This document shows, one piece after another, positions 1-8,874 of a stretch of DNA of 64,000 nt. The position numbers were made by a program, and so were the translations under genes. The notes under the pieces are model-generated. The model made no database searches, had not been told where the DNA came from, and saw only the letters and a program-made list of their open reading frames with translations. Position 1 is the first letter of the stretch. The number at the start of each line of letters is the position of its first letter. The stretch comes from Rhodopirellula bahusiensis (GTDB lineage Bacteria > Planctomycetota > Planctomycetia > Pirellulales > Pirellulaceae), in NCBI RefSeq assembly GCF_002727185.1, contig NZ_NIZW01000006.1, forward strand, positions 1-64,000, given 5' to 3'.

Positions 1-284
1 GAGTTTCCCGACCAGAATTCAAAGCTGAAAAACGATAAAATTCAACCAAGTGTTTCACAAGACGAACGAGACTTGTGGGTAAAGACAAGGGTGTCAGCCC
101 CGAGATGGCAACCCAAAGCGATTATCCATTCCGCCCCGGATGGGGCCGCCGTAACTCGACTTCGTGCGGCAGGTCGCCGCATTCGATTCTGGACGTTGGT
201 GATTGCCCCAAAGGCAGGGCTTGTTTACCATTCTCAGCGTGAGGAGCGAGCCAGATTTGGCACGCAGTCAGGCATCGACCCGTT

Positions 285-1010
285 TTGTTTCTCTTTCGAC
301 AGTTCCGATCTTCCCTGCTACGACGCGGCGTCAGCTTGACGCTGCTGTTGGTGCTGGGATGTGGCATGGTTGGACTGCCCCTCACCGCACCTCGGCCCGA
401 AAAAGAGGGCCGATTCCCCTGCGAATCCTGCCCCTGTGGCTGTTCGTCCGCTGAATACTGCTGGGACAAATGCTGCTGCCACACTGACTTCGAGAAATTG
501 CAGTGGGCGGCCGAAAACAACGTCACGCCGCCAGCTTTCCTGGTCGCTCGCGTGGATGAAATGCTCCACCAAATCGCGGACGCCCCCACGCAAGACACGG
601 CATCAAGCTGCGTCGCCGGTGGTTGCTGCGGCCCCGATTCACCGGGTCCGCCCCCAGGATTCTCCGCGATGATGCGTCAGCGTTCCGCGACTTGCCAATC
701 CACATCTTGCCAATCCGCTGACGCCTCCACTTGCTCGTCATCCAACCCCAAAACAGCGTCCTGCTGCGGCGGTACGAGTTGCGATGAACCTGCCTCCTCA
801 TCCGCCTCCGATTCAATTCGTTTGGTTCGCTTGCAAGACGCTGCGAAATGTCACGGCATTGAGATGGTCTGGAGTCTATTCTCCAGCGCCATTGTGGACT
901 TTCAAGCCTTCGAGCTGAACCTTTCTCCTCCGCCACTGCTGTTCCGCTTGAGTCTGTATGACGAACAAGCGTCGGTGGTGAGCCTCTGTCCCGAACCGCC
1001 GGTTCCCTAA
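285..1010 (+). CDS. Cys-rich secreted hypothetical protein
   Basis: 241 residues. The first ~35 form a basic stretch and then a hydrophobic segment ending in LLVLGCGMVG, which looks like a signal peptide and perhaps a lipoprotein-type cleavage site. A Cys cluster follows at about residues 46-65 (CESCPCGC, then YCWDKCCCH), and the C-terminal half has more Cys pairs (CCGP, CQSTSCQS, CCGGTSC). Clusters like this usually bind metal or form disulfides, but no enzymatic motif is visible and I do not recognise a characterised family. It lies 388 bp upstream of a DUF1559 gene on the same strand. A similar pairing of a Cys/His-rich protein with a DUF1559 protein recurs near 17.9-19.4 kb, which suggests a shared role. 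The ATG at 285 is chosen because it precedes the signal peptide. The 284 bp before it hold no gene I can support. Confidence 0.72.
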   Translation: MFLFRQFRSSLLRRGVSLTLLLVLGCGMVGLPLTAPRPEKEGRFPCESCPCGCSSAEYCWDKCCCHTDFEKLQWAAENNVTPPAFLVARVDEMLHQIADAPTQDTASSCVAGGCCGPDSPGPPPGFSAMMRQRSATCQSTSCQSADASTCSSSNPKTASCCGGTSCDEPASSSASDSIRLVRLQDAAKCHGIEMVWSLFSSAIVDFQAFELNLSPPPLLFRLSLYDEQASVVSLCPEPPVP

Positions 1011-1398
1011 CCAGTGATCTCGCGTGACCGATCGTTCCACCGGAACGTTCGGACGCGTGAATCCTGTTCGCATTGCAATCCGGTTCGTTGCTGCGCTCAC
1101 AGTGCTGTCGCTGAAGAAGCGATTGGACTGGCGCAGAAATCACCGCTGCCGCGTTGGTGGTTGAAGGCTCGCTCCTCACACCAGTGTTGTCTTCGTCCCT
1201 GACGCGGGAGCGTCCTCGCATTGCCGAGGACGACTGACTCGACGTCGGATTGCACCGATTCGAAATGACCTTCGAACTCCACCCCACTTTCGAATGAACT
1301 GAGCTTCAAAACGGCTCGGTTGGATCCACGGGGAAGGTGCGCGCACCGATCCATCCACCCAACAACGACTCACCCCAATACGAAATCATTCATCTCCC
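1011..1398. other. Intergenic region with a GC-rich hairpin
   Basis: I see no convincing gene here. A perfect 8-bp inverted repeat (CGTCCTCG / CGAGGACG, 1211-1218 and 1225-1232) could be a weak terminator or a processing hairpin, but no T tract follows. The promoter of the DUF1559 gene should lie in the last 150 bp. Confidence 0.4.
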
Positions 1399-2478
1399 AT
1401 GAACATCTCTCGACACAATTCACCGCAACGCGGTTTCACTTTGGTGGAATTGCTGGTTGTGATCGCCATCATCGGCGTCCTGGTTGGGCTGCTGCTTCCT
1501 GCGGTCCAGTCCGCTCGCGAGGCCGCCCGTCGCATGCAGTGCAGCAACAACCTGAAACAGATCACGCTCGCGATGCATAACTACGAAAGCACCCACCGAA
1601 AAATCCCCGCCAACTACACGAATGGAACCAGCACCGCGGGAAACTTTTCGGTCTTCGCCCAGATGGCTCCTTTCTACGAGCAAGGCAACATGCTCGACAT
1701 GATCCACTTTGACCGTCCGCTGCACGTGGGTTGCTGCCCAGGGCAACTTGTCACGCCACACGATACCGCAGCCAAGACTGCCATGCCGATGCTGACCTGC
1801 CCCAGCGAAGACCATGATCGGACATACTTTGTCACCACGCTTTCAGGGAGCGGCCCAACCCAGGCTTACTCCGCCACCAACTATGGCATGAACTTTGGCA
1901 CCGGCGTCGGGACGCTGTATGACTCGCGGAGAACGACCGATGGCATTCTATGGATCAACTCCAACGTCGGTTTCGAATCAATCCTCGACGGCCTGAGCAA
2001 CACGGCAGCTTTCGCAGAACACTTGTTGGGTCTGTCGGAACAAGCCCCAGCCGAGCCCACCGAACCGCATCTACGAAAACGAGTGATGATGAATGTGACC
2101 TGTGCTTTCATCAGTCGCTCGATGCCGCCCACCACACCAGGGTTCACCGGATTCTTCCTTCCGGAAAATCCCAATGAAATGGAGGCCTATGTTCGCGGAA
2201 GCGGACTGCATCGCGGCTGGGCTGGACATCGCGGCGCGGGATGGATCAATGGTCGCGAATATTGGACTGGCTATTCCCACTATCACCCACCGCAAAGCCT
2301 GATCCCCGACATGGGCAGTTGTGGTTGGGGAGTCTTCGGCACCCGCAGCAATCACCCTGGCGGTGTTCACGTTGCTCGTTGCGACGGCAGCGTTGGCTTC
2401 ATCACCGAAAGCATCAACCTGGAAACATGGCGAGCTCTCGGCACTCGAAACGGCCGCGAAGTCTTGGAGGCATTCTGA
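1399..2478 (+). CDS. DUF1559 pseudopilin-like protein
   Basis: 359 residues. The N terminus carries a type IV prepilin-like signal: a short basic leader, then G12 and [12 protein letters not shown] with the conserved Glu at +5, followed by the hydrophobic helix. [17 protein letters not shown] comes next, which is the usual start of DUF1559 proteins. The C-terminal half ends in the family's pattern of a short His/Gly stretch near '[17 protein letters not shown]'. DUF1559 proteins are hugely expanded in Planctomycetes. They are thought to be processed by prepilin peptidase and displayed at the cell envelope, but their function is unknown. Its neighbours are the Cys-rich protein upstream and a DUF4198 protein downstream on the same strand. 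The ATG at 1399 puts the cleavage Gly at residue 12, which is ideal. Confidence 0.93.
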   Translation: MNISRHNSPQRGFTLVELLVVIAIIGVLVGLLLPAVQSAREAARRMQCSNNLKQITLAMHNYESTHRKIPANYTNGTSTAGNFSVFAQMAPFYEQGNMLDMIHFDRPLHVGCCPGQLVTPHDTAAKTAMPMLTCPSEDHDRTYFVTTLSGSGPTQAYSATNYGMNFGTGVGTLYDSRRTTDGILWINSNVGFESILDGLSNTAAFAEHLLGLSEQAPAEPTEPHLRKRVMMNVTCAFISRSMPPTTPGFTGFFLPENPNEMEAYVRGSGLHRGWAGHRGAGWINGREYWTGYSHYHPPQSLIPDMGSCGWGVFGTRSNHPGGVHVARCDGSVGFITESINLETWRALGTRNGREVLEAF

Positions 2479-2709
2479 GATGAGATTGCGAAAACCAAAC
2501 CGCCGAAATGAGTCCTCCAAAACCTATCCCTTTTGCGGCGATTGCATGTTCGCTATCCACGACGTGACAAGTTGCCCTTTGTCGCTCAACACGGCGAATG
2601 TGACGCCGACAATGAATCGATCAGCGACCTCCATCGCGAAACGAATCGACCAAGTCACTGCAAACTTCCTTTTGACAACTCTGCATTCTCTTTCCACTTG
2701 CAACTGAAT

Positions 2710-3519
2710 ATGAACACAACTTTTCGAAACCTGACTTTCGCTTTGGCTCTTCTTCTCCCCACGATGGCATCCGCTCACGACACGTGGATCCAAACCAACT
2801 CACCAATCGTTCGCACCGGCGAAGTCGTGCACGTCGACCTGCGATTAGGCAATCACGGCAACCACCATCGCGACTTCAAGTTGGCCGGTTTGTTGACACT
2901 CGACTGGACGTCGATGGAACACATCGGCCCTGATGGAAAGCGTTCCGATTTGAAACCTCAACTCTTCACCTCCGCGTCGGCTGAAAAGCAAGGTTACTGG
3001 ACTACGCCGGTCACGCTGACCCAGCCCGGAGTGCACCAGTTCGTTCAGAAACTTGATCGGGTGATGAACCATGGCAAATCGATCCGCAGCATTCGAACCG
3101 CGAAAAGCTATGTGCTGGCCAGCGATTCTCTGGACGCTCCCAAGATCGACGGTCACACACACGAGACGCCAGTCGGATTGCCCTTTGAGATGGTGCTCAA
3201 CACTTGCCCGTTCAGCGAAGTTGCCGCTGGTCAACCGATCACGGTCACGGTCCTGCATCACGGCAAACCAATCCAAAACGCCGTCGTCAGCTTCATCCCC
3301 GAAGGCGAAACTCTGCAAGGCGAGCGGGACCCCAACTACGAATTCGCGACCAATGAATCCGGCCAAGCCACGTTCGTCCCTCAAATAGCGACACGCCACC
3401 TGATCGCGGCTCACCACACCGCGATCGACGAGAAGTCCGATGAGTTCGACTTCACGAGCTACGCCACGACCATCGTGCTTCCTGTCCCCAACCAACCGGT
3501 TGCGGTACTGGATCGCTGA
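2710..3519 (+). CDS. DUF4198-like exported protein
   Basis: 269 residues from the ATG at 2710. This start is preferred over the longer frame beginning at 2533 because it opens directly on a signal peptide (hydrophobic LTFALALLLP, then MASAHD). The mature protein begins HDTWIQTNSPIVRTGEVVHVDLRLGNHG, typical of DUF4198, a family of periplasmic beta-sandwich proteins often found near nickel/cobalt uptake genes. A second Ig-like section runs from about residue 165 (LPFEMVLNTCPFSEVAAGQPITVTVLHHGKPI). The start 'AHDTW' places a His at the mature N terminus, which could bind metal. It probably sits in the periplasm. It may share a transcript with the DUF1559 gene (231 bp gap). The metal link is inference from family context. 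Confidence 0.82.
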   Translation: MNTTFRNLTFALALLLPTMASAHDTWIQTNSPIVRTGEVVHVDLRLGNHGNHHRDFKLAGLLTLDWTSMEHIGPDGKRSDLKPQLFTSASAEKQGYWTTPVTLTQPGVHQFVQKLDRVMNHGKSIRSIRTAKSYVLASDSLDAPKIDGHTHETPVGLPFEMVLNTCPFSEVAAGQPITVTVLHHGKPIQNAVVSFIPEGETLQGERDPNYEFATNESGQATFVPQIATRHLIAAHHTAIDEKSDEFDFTSYATTIVLPVPNQPVAVLDR

Positions 3520-3777
3520 TCCTGCTTGGCTAGCTCCGTTGAAACGGCACAGCCTCTTAGAACAACTGCGTTCGTCAATGCTCCGGATCGCCCCGTCGGT
3601 CATCGGCCACAGGACTACTAGGAGAAATCAGGTTGCGTTAGACTGCCACAACGCGGACCCAGCCCCCGCTGCGACTCCCCACCGAGTTTCCCCCGCAATC
3701 AGCGGATTGTGCGGGGATGATTCGCGGCCGCACACGCGGGTAACTCCCGCTCGTTCGAACCTTGTCTGCAATCGCCA

Positions 3778-4341
3778 ATGCCCAAAGTCCTGATTCTCTA
3801 CCATTCGAACACTCAAAATACGCATCGAATGGCGGAACTGGTCGCCGAGGGTGCTCGGCAACTCGATGGAGCCGATGTTCGGCTCAGGAACATCGACGAC
3901 GCCGACCACACGGATTTGGATTGGTGCGACGGCATCGCACTGGGTTCGCCGACGAATTACGGCACTCTGAGTTGGCAGATGAAACGTTGGTGGGACGAGC
4001 AACCCATTGAAAATTGGGGCAAACGCGACGGCAAGATTGGCTGTGTTTTCACATCAGCCGGTGCCTGGGGCGGCGGGCAAGAATGGACATGCATGGCTCT
4101 GATGTCCATCCTGATCAACTACGGATTCCTGGTCTTTGGGCTGACCGATTACACCGGAATCAAGTTTTCCGCTCACTACGGCGCGATCTCCGCCGGCGGT
4201 CCGGACGAAGAACGAGTCCAAGAAGCATGCCGCCGCCTCGGCCTGCGTTTGTCAGAATGGACGGCGAACATGATCGACGGTCAAAAAGAAGCTCACCCAC
4301 TGAACCAAAAGTACGAACGATTCAAAGATTTGGGCAAATAG
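3778..4341 (+). CDS. WrbA-like flavodoxin-fold NAD(P)H:quinone oxidoreductase
   Basis: 187 residues. It opens with a flavodoxin phosphate loop (VLILYHSNTQNTHRMAELVA), followed by the WrbA-type 'DGIALGSPTNYGTLSWQMKRWWD' and 'KIGCVFTSAGAWGGGQEWT' segments that surround the FMN isoalloxazine ring. The family reduces quinones with NAD(P)H through FMN in the cytoplasm. The length is near the usual ~200. It is probably monocistronic. The 258 bp upstream hold no supported gene, and the next gene starts 89 bp downstream. It could also be a generic flavodoxin-like reductase rather than true WrbA. Confidence 0.88.
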   Translation: MPKVLILYHSNTQNTHRMAELVAEGARQLDGADVRLRNIDDADHTDLDWCDGIALGSPTNYGTLSWQMKRWWDEQPIENWGKRDGKIGCVFTSAGAWGGGQEWTCMALMSILINYGFLVFGLTDYTGIKFSAHYGAISAGGPDEERVQEACRRLGLRLSEWTANMIDGQKEAHPLNQKYERFKDLGK

Positions 4342-4430
4342 CTTTTTCAGTCCCAAAACCTAGACGATTCCAACTAACTTTTCTTTTCCACTTCCGACGT
4401 TATTTGTCGTATTTCCCCACGAGGTCTTAA

Positions 4431-5801
4431 ATGTCAGCCCGTCAAAAACTTAATCGGCGTCACTTCCTGCAAACCACCGGTGCCGCCACCGCAGCTGGCT
4501 ACTTTGCCGGAACGAGCAGCCTCGGAAACGCACAGGAATCGCCCAACGAACGTCCCGTGTTCGCGACCATCGGCCTTCGCAACCAAGGCTGGACGATCAC
4601 CAACAAGTCGTTCAAGTACGCTGACTTCGCCGCGATGGCTGACGTCGATGCGAACGTCTTGGGAGAAAACATCGAGAAAGCAAAGAAAGCACAAGGCAAG
4701 GCACCCGAGGGCTACGCCGACTACCGCAAGCTGCTCGAGCGTAAAGACATCGACGCGGTCATGATCGCAGCACCCGACCACTGGCACACCAAGATCTCCG
4801 TCGAAGCCATGTTGGCTGGCAAAGACGTCTATTGCGAAAAGCCGCTGACGCTGACGATCGACGAAGGCAAGCTGATCGAAAAGATCGTCAAACAAACCGG
4901 ACGCGTCTTCCAAGTCGGAACAATGCAGCGGACCGAAAACAACCAACGCTTCCTTCAAGCGATCGCGATGATCCGCGATGGACGAATTGGTGAGATCCGA
5001 AAAGTCACCTGCGGAATCAACGGTGCGACCGGCTCACCAGTGATCCCCGCCATTGATGTGCCCAAAGGTCTGGACTGGGACTTCTGGCTCGGCCCAGCCC
5101 CCAAGGTTCCTTACCGGGCCTTGCCTGAGATGCGAAAGGGATACGGCGGCGGCGTGCCGCTTTACACCAATTGCCATTACGCCTGGCGGAACTGGTACGA
5201 GTATTCCGGTGGGCAGATGAATGACTGGGGTGCTCACCACGTCGACATCGCCACCTGGGCGTTGGGTGCCGATCAGTCAGGCCCCAGCAAGATCACGCCG
5301 GTTAGCTTCTCATTGCCCGTCGATTACAAAGATGGCCATCCAACCGTCAGCGATCAATACAACTCGCCGACCAAGTTCGAGATCCACGCTAACATGCCCG
5401 GCGACATCCCGATGGTGATCACAAGCGAAGGCGACAACGGGATCATGTTCGAAGGCACCAAGGGCCGGTTCTTCGTCAACCGCGGCAAGATCGTTGGAAA
5501 GCCAGTCGAAGATTTGGAATCCAACCCGCTGCCCGAAGACGCCATTGAAAATGTCTACGGTGGTCCCGTCGCGGCCAATCACACGGACAACTTCGTGCAA
5601 GCCATGCGTTCACGCAAACAACCGATCTCGGACGTTTGGACCCACAACCGAATGCTCGAAACCTGCCACTTGGCCAACATCTCGATCCGCTTGGGCCGCG
5701 AATTGAACTGGGACCCAACCAAACGTGAAATCGTTGGCGATGACGAAGCCAATTCGTTCCTCTCGCGTGAAAGTCGCAAGGGCTACGAAATCGACATGTA
5801 G
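4431..5801 (+). CDS. Tat-exported Gfo/Idh/MocA family oxidoreductase
   Basis: 456 residues. A twin-arginine signal sits at the N terminus (NRRHFLQTTGAATAAGYFAG), so the enzyme is probably exported folded. The Rossmann part follows, with VFATIGLRNQGW near residue 42 and the family signature 'GKDVYCEKPLTLTIDEG' near residues 128-144, where the EKP lysine is catalytic. The C-terminal half is the dimerising alpha/beta domain, with 'NDWGAHHVDIATWALG' near 263-278 contributing the catalytic His. Members oxidise or reduce sugars and inositols with NAD(P). Planctomycetes carry many exported copies, and the substrate cannot be told from sequence. A strong terminator closes the gene 46 bp downstream. 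Confidence 0.93.
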   Translation: MSARQKLNRRHFLQTTGAATAAGYFAGTSSLGNAQESPNERPVFATIGLRNQGWTITNKSFKYADFAAMADVDANVLGENIEKAKKAQGKAPEGYADYRKLLERKDIDAVMIAAPDHWHTKISVEAMLAGKDVYCEKPLTLTIDEGKLIEKIVKQTGRVFQVGTMQRTENNQRFLQAIAMIRDGRIGEIRKVTCGINGATGSPVIPAIDVPKGLDWDFWLGPAPKVPYRALPEMRKGYGGGVPLYTNCHYAWRNWYEYSGGQMNDWGAHHVDIATWALGADQSGPSKITPVSFSLPVDYKDGHPTVSDQYNSPTKFEIHANMPGDIPMVITSEGDNGIMFEGTKGRFFVNRGKIVGKPVEDLESNPLPEDAIENVYGGPVAANHTDNFVQAMRSRKQPISDVWTHNRMLETCHLANISIRLGRELNWDPTKREIVGDDEANSFLSRESRKGYEIDM

Positions 5802-5846
5802 TCGATTCTCTCGCGTCCCGTTCATTCGGGGCAACGGAAACGAACC

Positions 5847-5885
5847 AAATGCCGGACCGCCTTCAAGCGGTCCGGCATTTCTTTT
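5847..5885. terminator. Bidirectional Rho-independent terminator
   Basis: A perfect 14-bp stem (5847-5860 paired with 5867-5880) with a CTTCAA loop. It begins AAATGCCGG and ends CCGGCATTT, followed by CTTTTC. It lies between the oxidoreductase gene and the convergent gene ending at 5944, so it can serve both. Confidence 0.9.
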
Positions 5886-5943
5886 CGACTAGCGACTAGC
5901 TAGAAGCTAGATCGCCCTTCGACGACCGCATGCGTGTCGTCGG

Positions 5944-6513
5944 TCACGACACTTCGAACTCGAACTCACCAGGCTCGAAATTCATTGGCACTTGGCAGTC
6001 CTTGGCCACAATGCGATTGATCTTCCAATCCAGCCATCGCCACCAAGAAAGCGAACGCTCCCAATCTTGAAGACAGGTTCGCAACTCAATCGCACGTGGG
6101 TGATCCGGATCACCGGACTGGTTGAGCGCATCCAACGCTCCACCCACCAACCCGTTGACAAGCAGCGCGGTCGCGAAGTTGCGTTTGCAAGCACTGGATA
6201 CTTCCGACCGTTCCAAGAACCCGTTGGAGGACAGCACAAACTGACGAAACACAGACAAAGCCTCTTCCTTCCGCCCCAATCGCATCAAGCAAACGCCCAG
6301 CGTGTTGCGAATCGCGGGTGACCTCCCTGCCGAGTGCAACCGGCGGATGATGCCTTCGTAGTCACGCTTGGAAAGAAGACTGGAAACGGACTTGACCGCC
6401 GCCGGCAATTCAGGCGTCCGATTCGGTATGGCAGGTTGTTTTTGAACTGCGGGAGGGGAAGAAACAGGATGGGATGTGCGCACAGACATCGACAAAACTC
6501 TCAGTAAGAACAT
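5944..6513 (-). CDS. TPR-like hypothetical protein
   Basis: 189 residues. The central part reads as tetratricopeptide-like helices (NTLGVCLMRLGRKEEALSVFRQFVLSS, then NFATALLVNGLVGGALDALNQSG). The C terminus is Trp-rich and ends in an acidic tail. I recognise no enzyme motif. An alternative start 24 nt downstream (ATG at 6489) has a slightly better GAGAG upstream. The gene follows the minus-strand gene at 6554-7168 by 40 bp and the two are probably co-transcribed. It may act as a scaffold or assembly partner, but this is inference from the repeats only. Confidence 0.62.
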   Translation of the reverse strand: MFLLRVLSMSVRTSHPVSSPPAVQKQPAIPNRTPELPAAVKSVSSLLSKRDYEGIIRRLHSAGRSPAIRNTLGVCLMRLGRKEEALSVFRQFVLSSNGFLERSEVSSACKRNFATALLVNGLVGGALDALNQSGDPDHPRAIELRTCLQDWERSLSWWRWLDWKINRIVAKDCQVPMNFEPGEFEFEVS

Positions 6514-6553
6514 TGCAAAAGAAAAACAGATCGAAGACCAACCCGAAGGCGTC

Positions 6554-7168
6554 CTAAATCTGCAATCTCACATGCAAGTTCACGAGAGAATCCCCTTCGC
6601 CAACGCTTGCCCAAGCACGCGATTCAAGCGCACATGCAAACAGCAAACGAGCTGCTTGGCTGCAACGATCCGGCACACTTGAATCCAAGGCCCCCGACCA
6701 TTCGCGGGCGTCCTTGAACGCCTGAGCCAGCGAAGCGGCACCACGTTCCGATCCCACCGCCATGGGACGTTCGACCGAGACATTCTCAAGCGTCGAAACG
6801 GCGGCAGAGAGCGAATCTGACTTCGCGACCGAAACGGGTGGCAACGCGGGTGGCAGGAACTGCAACCCAGCCACCAACCAAACTGCGACGATCACGCCCA
6901 CCCGTCCAAACACGCTGGTGCGTTTCGGCAACGAGGCCGGGAACGCGAAATCGTGCGGAGGGAGAGAAAGAACCATGAGTTGGAATGTCGCGATCGCTTT
7001 CACGACCACCATAAAAAGAATCACCGCTCGAACGGACAAAATCACATCGCCATTTGGGCGTTCGCCTGAACCGCAAATTGGTCCGTGTTGAGGCTCCGAC
7101 AGCGGAGGCAGCTCTTCTTCCGGCTTCTGTCTTGCTTCATCCCCACCCGGGATGAAAACCTTGCCCAA
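6554..7168 (-). CDS. Membrane-anchored hypothetical protein
   Basis: Up to 204 residues from a TTG at 7168, with the true start uncertain. An ATG at 7012 would begin just at the first hydrophobic segment (MVVVKAIATFQLMVLSL). A second hydrophobic segment (VGVIVAVWLVAGLQFLPPALPP) follows about 30 residues later, and the rest is soluble and Ala/Ser-rich. I do not recognise the family. It lies 73 bp downstream of a sulfatase gene on the same strand and 40 bp upstream of the TPR-like gene, so it could be the anchor for that partner. Confidence 0.5.
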   Translation of the reverse strand: MGKVFIPGGDEARQKPEEELPPLSEPQHGPICGSGERPNGDVILSVRAVILFMVVVKAIATFQLMVLSLPPHDFAFPASLPKRTSVFGRVGVIVAVWLVAGLQFLPPALPPVSVAKSDSLSAAVSTLENVSVERPMAVGSERGAASLAQAFKDAREWSGALDSSVPDRCSQAARLLFACALESRAWASVGEGDSLVNLHVRLQI

Positions 7169-7241
7169 TGATTATGGAATCCAACAGGAGCCCGACAATA
7201 GCATCGCGAGGAAATTCTCAGCACAATGATCCAACAGCCGC

Positions 7242-8714
7242 CTACCGCTTAGCAGCCTTGCGGGCAGCTCGTTGCATCGCTTTGGCTTCGCTTGCCGGAT
7301 CGTGATTGGGGTTGGACTCGGTCGGCACGGGAGCCCCAATTTGCTTTCGCCAGTTCGCCAGCTTGCTGTGCAGAGCCCGTGTTTTGATCGGATTGGTGCT
7401 CGCCAAATTGTTCGACTCGCCCGGGTCTGTTTCCAAGTCATACAATTCCAATCCTCCGTCTTCGAAGTACTCGTGCAGCTTCCAACGACCATCGCGAATG
7501 ATGCTGCACGGGCGACTTCGATACAGCAGATCTCGCTGGCCATCCGTCGCAGAATAGCTTTGCAGGTAAGCCGGGAAATGCCAGAACAAAGCTCGATTGG
7601 CAATCATCCCATCTTGGGTCAACAACGGCATCAAGCTCACACCGTCAAGCGGCTGGTTGGCGGGAAGCGTCGTCCGAACTATTTCGCAGAAGGTTGGGTA
7701 CAAGTCCGATGCGATCACGGGCACATCGCACTTCGTCCCCGCATCCACCACGCCCGGCCAAGTCACGAAGAACGGTTCGCGAATGCCGCCCTCATAGTAG
7801 GTGCCTTTGTAGCCTCGCAACGGTTTCATGGAAGTCGCTGGTCCGTATCCGCCGTTGTCGCTGGTGAAGACGATCGCGGTGTTCTCTTTCAATCCAAGCT
7901 CGCCCAGCGTATCGACCAAACGCCCGACTCCCTCGTCGACGCTCTCAATCATTGCCGCCATCACCGCGTGATCGTGCAATGTGCCTGGTTGCTTCGCCTT
8001 GTACTTGGCAACCAATTCCGGCTTGGCTTGCAACGGCGTGTGGACAGCAAAGTGCGACAGGTAAAGGAACCAAGAACGTTTCTGATTGTCTTCGATGAAC
8101 CGGATGGCTTCGTCCGTGAGACGATCGGTCAGGTACTCGTCGTCGCTCGCGTCTTCCAACCCAGGCACCTTGGGATGCGGTGGAAAATAGCCCTTCGGTG
8201 GACTGCCGCCGTGCGTTCCCGCGACATTGATATCAAACCCGTAAGGCAACGGATCATCGCTCAGATGCCACTTGCCAATGATGCCCGTTTGGTAGCCGGC
8301 CTGCTGAACTCGATGAGCCCAGGTTTGGATGTTCTTCGATAGAACGTCGGTGCCTGGAATGTGCTTCAGCGTTCCGTGTTTCGGATTGCCGCGACGCTCA
8401 GTTCCGACGTTGTAAATTTCGTGACGCGGCGAATACTGCCCCGATAGCAAACTGGCTCGCGCCGGTGCACAGTTCGCGGCACACGAATAAGCATTCGAGA
8501 ACACCATGCCTCGTTCGGCCAAAGCATCCAGGTTCGGCGTCTCATAGAAATCCGAACCCATGAAACTGGCATCACGCCAACCGTAGTCATCCAAGTAAAT
8601 GAACAAGACGTTGGGATGCTCTTTCGTTGGCGTTTCCGCGAAAGAGGATGGCGATAGCGCGATGGCAATCAAGAACGCCGGAAGAGCCCAGCTTAGGCGA
8701 GACATCATGTTCAT
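7242..8714 (-). CDS. Secreted arylsulfatase-type sulfatase
   Basis: 490 residues from the ATG at 8714. The frame stays open further upstream, but only this start gives a clean signal peptide (LSWALPAFLIAIALSPSSFA). The mature N terminus has the metal-binding LDDYGW. C82-A-P-A-R86 is the C-x-P-x-R motif in which Cys becomes formylglycine, the catalytic nucleophile. 'GIIGKWHLSDDPLPYGFD' and 'DNGGYGPATSMKPLRGYKGTYYEGGIREPFFVTWPG' are further sulfatase signatures. It hydrolyses a sulfate ester, probably on a marine polysaccharide, outside the cytoplasm. It is the last gene of the minus-strand group of sulfatase, PQQ lipoprotein and sulfatase, 160 bp after the middle gene, with an inverted repeat in that gap. 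Confidence 0.94.
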   Translation of the reverse strand: MNMMSRLSWALPAFLIAIALSPSSFAETPTKEHPNVLFIYLDDYGWRDASFMGSDFYETPNLDALAERGMVFSNAYSCAANCAPARASLLSGQYSPRHEIYNVGTERRGNPKHGTLKHIPGTDVLSKNIQTWAHRVQQAGYQTGIIGKWHLSDDPLPYGFDINVAGTHGGSPPKGYFPPHPKVPGLEDASDDEYLTDRLTDEAIRFIEDNQKRSWFLYLSHFAVHTPLQAKPELVAKYKAKQPGTLHDHAVMAAMIESVDEGVGRLVDTLGELGLKENTAIVFTSDNGGYGPATSMKPLRGYKGTYYEGGIREPFFVTWPGVVDAGTKCDVPVIASDLYPTFCEIVRTTLPANQPLDGVSLMPLLTQDGMIANRALFWHFPAYLQSYSATDGQRDLLYRSRPCSIIRDGRWKLHEYFEDGGLELYDLETDPGESNNLASTNPIKTRALHSKLANWRKQIGAPVPTESNPNHDPASEAKAMQRAARKAAKR

Positions 8715-8747
8715 GGATCGGGTCAAAAGAGCAGGGTGCAGAGCAAG

Positions 8748-8807
8748 GTAGGATGGCCACTCTTGGCCGTCAGAGTGGTGGATGTCGGCCAAGAGTGGCC
8801 AACCTAC
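8748..8807. repeat. 22-bp near-perfect inverted repeat (REP/MITE-like)
   Basis: Arms at 8748-8769 and 8786-8807 are complementary at 21 of 22 positions around a 16-nt loop. They contain the complementary cores CCACTCTTGG and CCAAGAGTGG, and the outer ends read GTAGG and CCTAC. It lies between the PQQ-lipoprotein gene and the downstream sulfatase gene. It could attenuate or stabilise the transcript, or be a dispersed palindromic repeat. Only one copy is in the window. Confidence 0.8.
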
Positions 8808-8874
8808 AATAAAATCACAATCCGATGCGTGAGCGAGGGACCGATCGTCGCTGCCGTGATCCCTGCTTCGAAAC

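Noticed and set aside
122-598. Minus-strand frames opposite the Cys-rich gene
   Set aside because: They are shadows: GC-rich codon bias of the plus-strand gene keeps the complementary frames open.
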